9,704 bases of DNA from an uncultured bacterium (lineage in GTDB: Bacteria; Hydrogenedentota; Hydrogenedentia; Hydrogenedentales; SLHB01): contig CALEZK010000285.1 of assembly GCA_937928585.1 (NCBI GenBank), forward strand, positions 1 to 9,704. Direction: 5' to 3'. The notes beneath the pieces were generated by a model. The model did no database searches. It was not told where the DNA came from and saw only the letters and a program-made list of their open reading frames with translations. The position numbers were made by a program, and so were the translations under genes. Positions 1 to 5,267 of this stretch are shown one piece after another. How positions within the stretch are numbered: the stretch's first letter is position 1; each line of letters opens with the position of its first letter.

Positions 1-674
1 GAATACCCCCGAAACGCGTTCATGCCCCATTCCCAATACAATTTCGGAACCGCGTCGCGAGGGACGAGCGGGTCGATGCTAAACCGATCCATGAGCGCGT
101 AATTCGTGCTGGTGAGCTTCGCAACGCCCTCCTGTTCATCCGGCCGGGCCGGCCCGAACTCGAAGCCTTCAAGCGGCGTGAAACACGCGCCGACTTTCGG
201 CGCGTCCGCGAGATAGTCGAGATGAATCGAAAGCATCTCGAATCCCGTGTGGCCCATCGCGGCGATAACCCCTAGATTCGCGGGGGAAGTCTTGTGCACG
301 GCGAGCGTGTGGCCCGCGTCGCGCCATTGATTGCAGATGGTGTCGATGAATCGCTGCACGCTGAGTAGATCGCAATCCTTCGAAAAAAGGAGGTGCTCGA
401 TCGACATGCACGATATCCCCAGGATCTCCGTGTCCCAAGAAAGGAAGCGCGTAATCATCAAACAGGGGATCGACGGCGCAAAGTATGTTGAGCAGTTCGC
501 ATTCTTATGAAGCGTCGCTATCTCGTCGATGTGATAATCCGCCCAGCGCGACAGTTCCATGCCCGGAACATTGCGCAGCGGAAGGCTGTTACGCTCGACA
601 ATCCACGCCCGAAGCATCGGCTCGGGCACGGCATCCGTCAGCGGCGTTTCGCGCGAGATCGTCTCAAACGTCAT
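1..674 (-). CDS. WecD-like GNAT acetyltransferase, C-terminus beyond window
   Basis: Reading the minus strand from an ATG at 674 gives 224 codons with no stop to the window edge, so the gene is truncated here. The protein resembles WecD, the enterobacterial enzyme that acetylates the 4-amino group of a dTDP-4-amino-4,6-dideoxy sugar using acetyl-CoA. Shared landmarks are LSWDTEILGI (residues 78-87, compare LTWENAFFGV of WecD), a segment with TSPANLGVIAAMGHTGFEML (129-148) matching the 'N..ALQQLGF' part, and LYWEWGMNAFRG (212-223) matching the 'FYAQWIENAVRG' part. The acetyl-CoA-binding core of the GNAT fold should lie in the missing C-terminal part. The gene starts 7 bases after the stop of the glycosyltransferase and is probably cotranscribed with it, which fits modification of a nucleotide sugar for a surface glycan. 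The comparison with WecD is from memory; the exact substrate is unknown. Confidence 0.75.
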   Translation of the reverse strand, partial: MTFETISRETPLTDAVPEPMLRAWIVERNSLPLRNVPGMELSRWADYHIDEIATLHKNANCSTYFAPSIPCLMITRFLSWDTEILGISCMSIEHLLFSKDCDLLSVQRFIDTICNQWRDAGHTLAVHKTSPANLGVIAAMGHTGFEMLSIHLDYLADAPKVGACFTPLEGFEFGPARPDEQEGVAKLTSTNYALMDRFSIDPLVPRDAVPKLYWEWGMNAFRGY

Positions 675-681
675 GCCAGCA

Positions 682-1629
682 TCACTCAATGACATCCTTC
701 ACGACGTAATAGGGGCGGTTCTGCACCTCGATGTAGATGCGGCTAATGTATTCGCACATCAATCCCGTTGCAATCAGTTGCACGCCCGAGAGAATGAAGA
801 ACAGGGCAACCACTGTTCCCAACTGGCGATCGTCACCCTGAAACACGCGCACATAGGTAACGCGCAGCGCCATCAAGAATCCAAACCCAGCGAAAAGCCA
901 TCCCAACGCGCCAAGCATCTGCAACGGCGCAGCGGTAACGCTCGTAACGAGATCGAACGCCGTGCGAAACAGTTTCCGTATTCCATACTTGCTCGTACCC
1001 GCGGATCGTTCAACGTGCGCGACGGGCACTTCCGCGGTGGAAACCCCAAGCCACGCAACGTCCACCGACAAATACCGCGAATGATGCGTGAAGCGCAGCA
1101 ACATGTCGATAACGTTCCGGCGAAACGCCTTCAATGCGCAACCCGCGTCGTTAAACTGCGCTTTCGTCGTTTTCTTAATCAGATAATTCAAGAATCGCGA
1201 AGGCAGCGTCCGCGCCACGGAGTCATGCCGCCCTTGCCGCCACCCGTTGACGAAGTCATACCCCTCGTCCAGTTTCTCGATGAGTTTGACCAGTTCCTCC
1301 GGCGGATTCTGAAGGTCGGCATCGAGCATGACGATGATCTCGCCGCGCACATGCGCAAACCCCGCGTAGAGCGCGGGGCCCTGCCCAAAATTGCGCGCAA
1401 GCCGGACGATGCGCAAGCGCGAATCTTCCTCCCGGAGTTGTTTGAGCAGCGCAACGCTGCCGTCCGAACTGCCGTCGTCCACAACAACAATCTCAAACGG
1501 GCGATTCAACCCATCCAGCGCTGCCGTAATGCGCCGAATCAACTCCCGGATATTCGGCTCCTCGTTAAACACGGGAACGACAACGGAAATCTCCGGCGTG
1601 GGGGACGCGGCTGTTTTCTCGGAGGACAT
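682..1629 (-). CDS. Polyprenyl-phosphate glycosyltransferase, GT2 (ArnC/GtrB/DPM1-like)
   Basis: This 315-residue protein has a complete GT-A catalytic domain followed by two membrane helices, the layout of enzymes that move a sugar from a nucleotide donor to undecaprenyl phosphate at the inner face of the membrane. Visible motifs are SVVVPVFNEE (15-24), VVVDDGSSDGS (48-58), the LARNFGQGPALYAG loop (77-90), the metal-binding DADLQNPPE (103-111, DXD), NDAGCALKAFRR (160-171) and GTSKYG (211-216). Helices are at about 232-258 and 271-293, and the tail EYISRIYIEVQNRPYYVV is typical of the family. The ATG at 1629 leaves a normal short N-terminus, but no clear Shine-Dalgarno sequence precedes it. 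It is the first gene of a minus-strand unit with the WecD-like gene. Family membership is secure; the sugar (formamido-arabinose, glucose, mannose or an N-acetylated deoxyaminosugar) cannot be read from the sequence. Confidence 0.9.
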   Translation of the reverse strand: MSSEKTAASPTPEISVVVPVFNEEPNIRELIRRITAALDGLNRPFEIVVVDDGSSDGSVALLKQLREEDSRLRIVRLARNFGQGPALYAGFAHVRGEIIVMLDADLQNPPEELVKLIEKLDEGYDFVNGWRQGRHDSVARTLPSRFLNYLIKKTTKAQFNDAGCALKAFRRNVIDMLLRFTHHSRYLSVDVAWLGVSTAEVPVAHVERSAGTSKYGIRKLFRTAFDLVTSVTAAPLQMLGALGWLFAGFGFLMALRVTYVRVFQGDDRQLGTVVALFFILSGVQLIATGLMCEYISRIYIEVQNRPYYVVKDVIE

Positions 1630-1760
1630 AGTGCGCGCACGATACTATGCGGCCCAATGCGGGATCAAAAGGTCAACAGGCTTTGCAATCCCCACACCAA
1701 CACTCTCTCCGCCTCACGCACGCCCTGGTGCTCGCGCCCTATCGTGGAGCTGGTTCCGCG

Positions 1761-1806
1761 TTGTGTGTTTCTATTTTTCTTGCACGGGTTGTTGCAGTGT
1801 GTTTTG
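1761..1806 (+). repeat. TGCACGGGTTGTTGC box, copy 1
   Basis: These 46 bases match positions 2282-2327 at about 41 of 46 positions. The core TGCACGGGTTGTTGC (1781-1795), followed by A/G and GTGTGTTTTG, is intact. It is the most diverged and most distant of three copies in this intergenic region, and it lies nearest to the glycosyltransferase gene. All three copies point the same way. Function unknown. Confidence 0.8.
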
Positions 1807-2026
1807 CAGGATTCGCGAAACGAAGGGTGTTTTCGGCGTGGGGAGGATGTGGAAAAAATGGTTTTTGGTGTGTAAGTCCAAGCGATTGGTTGATGGCGGG
1901 TGAGAGAAACCCGAAAAAGTTGATTGGGTGGTGTCGATTTGGGGAGCCAAAATGAGGCTTTTTGTTGCGCAAAATGCAGGTTTTGGCGCGGTTTTGATGC
2001 GAAATGGTGGTTATTGTGATGGTTCC

Positions 2027-2141
2027 TCAACCCTTTCAGGGTTGAAAGAATTGGTGGATTGTTTCCCAGGATAGACCCGTCTTCGCCGAAGCGGCTCGTC
2101 GGGTCAATCCTGGGCTGTGCGCTGGAATCCCGTTGGGATTC
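2027..2141. repeat. Cluster of three hairpins (composite palindromic element)
   Basis: Three inverted repeats follow each other within 115 bases. The first (2027-2045) is a perfect 8-bp stem, TCAACCCT/AGGGTTGA, with a 3-base loop. The second (2065-2114) has a 15-bp stem with one A-A mismatch, outer arms CCCAGGAT and ATCCTGGG, inner arms ACCCG and CGGGT, and a 20-base loop that itself holds a small CTTC/GAAG hairpin. The third (2125-2141) is a perfect 7-bp stem, GAATCCC/GGGATTC, with loop GTT. No T-run follows them on either strand, so they are not classical terminators. I recall similar AACCCT...AGGGTT and GGAATCCCGTTGGGATT units as dispersed repeats in genomes of uncultured PVC-type bacteria. 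This could be a REP/BIME-like unit or a structured RNA. Confidence 0.7.
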
Positions 2142-2204
2142 TGGGATTGGCGGTTGGTTTTGATTGAGGGTGATCATGGGTTGCGGGAACGGTTGTGGGT
2201 TAAG

Positions 2205-2322
2205 ACGGCTCGCGAGGACCATCCTTCGCCGGTAGACTTCGGATGGCAGGCGGCTCGCCCTACCCGGTAGGCGTTCGGTGGTTGTGTGGTTCTACTTTTT
2301 ATGCACGGGTTGTTGCGGTGTG
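2205..2322 (+). repeat. Direct repeat with TGCACGGGTTGTTGC box, copy 2 (longest form)
   Basis: Positions 2253-2322 match 2416-2485 at a constant offset of 163 with about 65 of 70 identical bases; in the last 57 bases only 2290 and 2317 differ. The head ACGGCTCGCGAGGAC (2205-2219) also recurs at 2401-2415 with one change. Between head and body this copy carries 33 extra bases (2220-2252) with a CCATCC...GGATGG inverted repeat that copy 3 lacks, so one copy has gained or lost a palindromic module. At the junction, CGCC-TACC and GGTAGGCG (about 2257-2273) can also pair. Confidence 0.85.
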
Positions 2323-2400
2323 TTTTGGGGCGGTGAGGATGTAGATCCTTCTGTTGGTTCGGAGTTGGTTGGTGAACCATGGCGTCGAGATTGCGCGTTT

Positions 2401-2485
2401 ACGGCTCGCGGGGACGCTCACCCTCCCAGGTAGGCGTTCGGTGGTTGTGTGGCTCTACTTTTTATGCACGGGTTGTTGCAGTGTG
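2401..2485 (+). repeat. Direct repeat with TGCACGGGTTGTTGC box, copy 3 (short form)
   Basis: Head ACGGCTCGCGGGGAC (2401-2415) runs directly into the body (2416-2485), which is about 93% identical to copy 2. It lacks the 33-base palindromic insert of copy 2. Beyond the TGCACGGGTTGTTGCAGTGTG core the similarity ends, at about 2486. It is the copy nearest to the terminase unit, about 170 bases upstream of its first start codon. Confidence 0.85.
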
Positions 2486-2653
2486 ATGGTGCGGCGATTG
2501 GTGGCGGGTAGTAGATTCCTCCGCGGTAGCGTTCGGAATGACTGGGAGAGGGAGACCGATTGCGCGATAACGACCGGCCGGAAACGGCAAGCAATGCCAT
2601 GGAACCTCCCTCAGGAAGTGCAACGCGAGGGCTAAGCGATCAGGAGGAACATT

Positions 2654-3166
2654 ATGGCAACGCCCAGACGAAGAAAACTGACTCTCGCGGATATCAAGGC
2701 CTGGCTCGAAGAGGACGCCGCGTTCCAATTATTGAATCCTGCGGAACGAAAACAGGTCCGCTTCTTTGTCGAACGCGCCGCGCCGCCAATCCTGCGGTGC
2801 GGCGAACGCGCAATCTTACTTCTGCCAAAACTGCGCGACGCATGGGTTTCGGACTATGTCGCAACGCGATACGAAGACGCGATACTCAAAGTCGCCAACA
2901 AGGACAACCTGGAAACCTACATCAAGGCAAGCAACCATGCCCGCAAGTCGACGCTTGATCACAACCACATTGCGTTCAAAGAACCGCGCAAACGCCCGGT
3001 GAAATTAACCGACCCGATCGCTGCGTTGATGCGGCAGGGCAGAGGCGCCGCGGAGGAAGCCATCGCCGAAACGCGCATCCACCGTTCGGACTACAAATCG
3101 GATGAGATCAAAACGGAAGATGACGCACATGACCCCGTCTACCCCGACATGATTGACGAGGCATAA
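2654..3166 (+). CDS. Unknown protein paired with the terminase; possible small terminase subunit
   Basis: A 170-residue soluble, charged protein. The start is well defined: AGGAGG at 2642-2647 sits 6 bases before the ATG, the strongest ribosome binding site in the window. I do not recognise a domain. The N-terminus is basic (ATPRRRKLTLADIKAWLEED), residues 20-75 look helical, and the last 30 or so residues are acidic (KSDEIKTEDDAHDPVYPDM at about 148-166). Its stop lies 2 bases before the GTG of the large terminase, so the two are translated together. Position and size fit a phage small terminase subunit (DNA recognition with a C-terminal contact to the ATPase), but this is inference from gene order only. 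No clear helix-turn-helix is visible, so an unrelated adaptor is possible. Confidence 0.6.
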   Translation: MATPRRRKLTLADIKAWLEEDAAFQLLNPAERKQVRFFVERAAPPILRCGERAILLLPKLRDAWVSDYVATRYEDAILKVANKDNLETYIKASNHARKSTLDHNHIAFKEPRKRPVKLTDPIAALMRQGRGAAEEAIAETRIHRSDYKSDEIKTEDDAHDPVYPDMIDEA

Positions 3167-3168
3167 TC

Positions 3169-4635
3169 GTGGTTTCGCATTGGCACAATAGCGAGATCGA
3201 GCGCGCGCTGGCCCGTCGCGGGCTCTCTCCTGCAAAAATGAAGGTGTGGCGTTGGCTGCATAGCCGTGAACGCTTCGCCATGGAAAGTTTTCTCGATTGC
3301 CGCGGTGAACCCTGGAAAGTGCGGGAGTACCAGCGCGCCTCGCTTGAGTCGTTCGAAGACCGCAAAGTTCACTGCGACGGACGCGATGTCGGCAAAACGA
3401 CCGAGATCGAGATTGTGACCGCGTGGATTATGAAGCTCCAACCCAATACCCAGGTGTTAATTGCCACGCAATGCGACAATCATCTCTTTCCATTGATGAA
3501 CCGCCTCATGCGGCGGTTCGAGAACGATCCAAGCTTCGCCAATCACATCGTAGAGGCACGCCGCACACCGTCGTGGTACCTGCGCTTTGCGAACGGTGCG
3601 ATGCTGTGGGGGCGCATCGCAGGCCCGCACGGCATGAACTTTCAGGGACTCCACGTCGATTGGCAAATCGTCGATGAAGCGCAGGAAATGACTGAATCCT
3701 CCTGGGGCGAGCTCTATCAAGCCCTGAACGCGGGCGGAAAACGATGGGTGTACGGCGTGCCGAACGGACTCCGCAACACCTTCTACCGCATGACGCAAAT
3801 GCCCAACGTTGAGCAGTACCGCTGGCCCTCCACGATGAATCCCGATTTCGACATGGCGAAGGACACCGAACTTGCGACGTTATACGGTGGACGCAACTCT
3901 CCTGGCTATATCCACAGGGTCCTCGGCGAACACGGTTCACCCGCGCACGGCGTTTTCGATCTCGACGACTATCTCGCGTGCGTCGACGAGTCCGTGGAAT
4001 TCAACGACCTATCGCTCAAAGGAGCCGACTCCTTCGACGCGCCATCCGCGCCCGCCGGCACCTACTACCTCGGGTGCGACCTCGGCTACGCGCGCGATCC
4101 CTCCGAGTTTGTCGTGTACAGAGCGGACCCGCCTCACCTGATCAATGTGTTGCGCGTGCACCTCGAAGGCGTCAGCTACGCGCGCCAACAGGACGTGATC
4201 GTTGAACTCGATCGCGCCTATAACTTTGCGCGCATCGGCATCGACGCAGGCAACAGCGGCCGCGCCGTCGCCCACAACCTCATGGCGCGCGGCAACGAAT
4301 GGTGCAGAAAAATCGCGTGCATCGAGTTCGGCGGCATGATCGACCTCGGTCCCCTGCCCGACGGCAGACCCGACCGACGTCCCGCGAAAGCATTCATGAC
4401 CGAGCTACTCCAACGCGAAATGCGCGAACGCACCATCGTGTTCCCGCGCCTGCCCGACCGCGAATCGCAATACGCCTCGCACACCTACTCCATCGGCACG
4501 TCGAGTCAAGTCATTTTCGACAAAGGCAACGACCACATCGTCGACGCCGACCGCTGCGCGCTGTACGCCCGCCATGTGGATACACAGATATACGAAAGAC
4601 CGCCAAACCTCGGCGTCCCAGTCCACATGTTCTGA
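3169..4635 (+). CDS. Phage-type terminase large subunit (packaging ATPase/nuclease)
   Basis: This 488-residue protein has the two-domain layout of TerL, the motor that pumps DNA into a procapsid and cuts it. In the ATPase half I see a Q-like YQ (54-55), Walker A CDGRDVGKTT (69-78), Walker B WQIVDEAQ with D169 and E170, and a coupling motif VYGVPNG (194-200). In the RNase H-like nuclease half I see GCDLGYARDPS (302-312, D304 and D310), IGIDAGNSG (356-364, D359) and NDHIVDADRCAL (454-465, D459/D461), which would supply the metal-binding acids. Nothing looks broken. The start is GTG, backed by GAGG at 3158-3161; the next ATG (codon 24) has no better site. It is the second gene of a tight pair. 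No portal or capsid gene follows; the DNA passes directly into a convergent host-like gene. It could be a prophage relic, a gene-transfer-agent part or a domesticated motor. Confidence 0.85.
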   Translation: MVSHWHNSEIERALARRGLSPAKMKVWRWLHSRERFAMESFLDCRGEPWKVREYQRASLESFEDRKVHCDGRDVGKTTEIEIVTAWIMKLQPNTQVLIATQCDNHLFPLMNRLMRRFENDPSFANHIVEARRTPSWYLRFANGAMLWGRIAGPHGMNFQGLHVDWQIVDEAQEMTESSWGELYQALNAGGKRWVYGVPNGLRNTFYRMTQMPNVEQYRWPSTMNPDFDMAKDTELATLYGGRNSPGYIHRVLGEHGSPAHGVFDLDDYLACVDESVEFNDLSLKGADSFDAPSAPAGTYYLGCDLGYARDPSEFVVYRADPPHLINVLRVHLEGVSYARQQDVIVELDRAYNFARIGIDAGNSGRAVAHNLMARGNEWCRKIACIEFGGMIDLGPLPDGRPDRRPAKAFMTELLQREMRERTIVFPRLPDRESQYASHTYSIGTSSQVIFDKGNDHIVDADRCALYARHVDTQIYERPPNLGVPVHMF

Positions 4636-4648
4636 TGTATCGCCTGAC

Positions 4649-4683
4649 AAAAAACGCAGGCCCGGCAAAATGCCGGGCCTGCG
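4649..4683 (-). terminator. Intrinsic terminator, oriented for the minus strand
   Basis: A perfect 13-bp stem (4655-4667 with 4671-4683, arms CGCAGGCCCGGCA and TGCCGGGCCTGCG) has a 3-base loop. Read on the minus strand it is followed by six T (4649-4654), the textbook form. It begins 17 bases after the stop of the 71-residue gene at 4701. On the plus strand the stem is followed by A residues rather than T, so it is at most a weak terminator for the terminase gene, which ends 19 bases before the stem. Confidence 0.9.
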
Positions 4684-4700
4684 AAAAATAAAATGTGCGT

Positions 4701-4916
4701 CTAGCGCGCGTCTGGGCGCAATGCGGGAGCCACGCGAATGTCCGTGGTGTGATACCGGCTGATGCCCACCAGAATATCCGGTGCGCCCGAATACGCCGGG
4801 GCCGAAGTCTTGCTGGAACCCAACATCGCCACAGCGCCAAGCACTACCAACGCGCCCATCAACGCGCTCATCGCCAACGCCGCAACTGGTTTCGCTTCTT
4901 GAAGTATCGTCGTCAT
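4701..4916 (-). CDS. Small single-TM protein of unknown function
   Basis: A 71-residue protein with a short N-terminal cytoplasmic stretch (MTTILQEAKP), one hydrophobic helix at about residues 10-33 rich in Ala, Leu, Val and Met, and a roughly 38-residue polar tail (SSKTSAPAYSGAPDILVG, then an Arg-rich end). I choose the ATG at 4916 because GGATAGGACTT precedes it with AGGA suitably placed. The longer in-frame start at 5012 would add a stretch with no ribosome site. The gene is supported by the intrinsic terminator 17 bases after its stop and by a possible promoter at 4960-4987. I do not recognise the family. It could be a membrane-anchored small protein or an uncleaved exported peptide. It converges with the terminase gene and diverges from the ceramidase-like gene, so it is a single-gene unit. 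Confidence 0.6.
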   Translation of the reverse strand: MTTILQEAKPVAALAMSALMGALVVLGAVAMLGSSKTSAPAYSGAPDILVGISRYHTTDIRVAPALRPDAR

Positions 4917-5267
4917 AAGTCCTATCCCTACCGGCCAAAATATGGCTTTTCCCAATGGAATAATACCACACTCGACCTGAAAGTTCCCGGCAGGCCAACC
5001 CGCCGTCAACAATTATAGACGAAATCGACCCAAAATCTATTCATTCCAACCATTTTCACCAGCGCCAGTCCCCGCAGATCGCGATCCTCACACTACTTCC
5101 CTGATTACCACTGCTTTTCGCGCCAAAGGCGCATCGCAACCCTAGCCAGGGGGTGTTGCCCCTGGAAAACTCGTAATCTTCATCGTCGTGGTAATCGCTT
5201 CTCTCCCGAACATCCGCATTGCAATGCGTTCGCCCGCCCGATAGTCTAAGCGGTTGGAGGATTCAGC
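4917..5267. other. Divergent intergenic region with one hairpin
   Basis: These 351 bases separate the small minus-strand gene from the plus-strand ceramidase-like gene and should hold both promoters. I see an AT-rich patch at about 5010-5060 and a perfect 7-bp inverted repeat, CCAGGGG/CCCCTGG (5146-5152 and 5159-5165, loop GTGTTG), about 100 bases before the ceramidase start. With no T-run, the hairpin is not a terminator; it could be an operator or an RNA leader stem. No convincing sigma-70 promoter for the plus strand is visible. GGAGG at 5256-5260 is the ribosome site of the next gene. Confidence 0.5.
4960..4987 (-). promoter_or_regulatory. Possible promoter of the small TM-protein gene
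   Basis: On the minus strand GGAACTT (4987-4981) is followed after 15 bases by TATTAT (4965-4960), which would start transcription near 4953, about 36 bases upstream of the ATG at 4916. GGAACTT is the -35 consensus of sigma-E-like ECF factors, but TATTAT is more like a housekeeping -10. The match is suggestive only. Confidence 0.3.

Larger units (their letters stand above)
1630..2653. other. Gene-free, G+T-skewed region with repeats and hairpins
   Basis: About 1 kb lies between the divergent glycosyltransferase gene and the terminase unit. Open frames exist on both strands (for example 1665-2222 minus and 2354-2635 plus), but their products are low-complexity, lack domains and run across the direct repeats, so I do not call them genes. 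From about 1740 to 2560 the plus strand is conspicuously rich in G and T and poor in C, unlike the balanced coding DNA around it. The stretch contains three copies of a TGCACGGGTTGTTGC box and a cluster of three hairpins, listed separately. I see no tRNA, transposase or integrase in it. The final 20 bases hold the strong AGGAGG ribosome binding site (2642-2647) of the next gene. Confidence 0.7.

Noticed and set aside
1642..1676. Possible minus-strand promoter with TTGACC and TAGTAT upstream of the glycosyltransferase
   Set aside because: The two boxes are 23 bases apart, too far for a normal sigma-70 promoter. TAGTAT alone would give an almost leaderless transcript; too weak to list.
559..1875. 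438-codon plus-strand frame opposite the glycosyltransferase
   Set aside because: Antisense shadow of a complete GT2 gene with all its motifs.
1665..2222. 185-codon minus-strand frame in the gene-free region
   Set aside because: Pro-, Asn- and Ser-rich low-complexity product that runs through the hairpins and the repeat; no ribosome site evident.
1761..2485. CRISPR array
   Set aside because: Only three copies, with spacings of 521 and 163 bases and diverged flanks; no regular repeat-spacer pattern.
2354..2635. 93-codon plus-strand frame before the terminase unit
   Set aside because: It translates a direct-repeat copy and has no domain; the repeat explains the open frame.
2654..4635. Complete prophage
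   Set aside because: Only the terminase pair is present; no integrase, portal, capsid, tail or lysis gene and no att-like repeat shared by both flanks was found.
5219..5247. Possible plus-strand promoter TTGCAA-17-TAGTCT before the ceramidase-like gene
   Set aside because: Only 4 of 6 and 3 of 6 consensus bases match, and it would start transcription next to the ribosome site.
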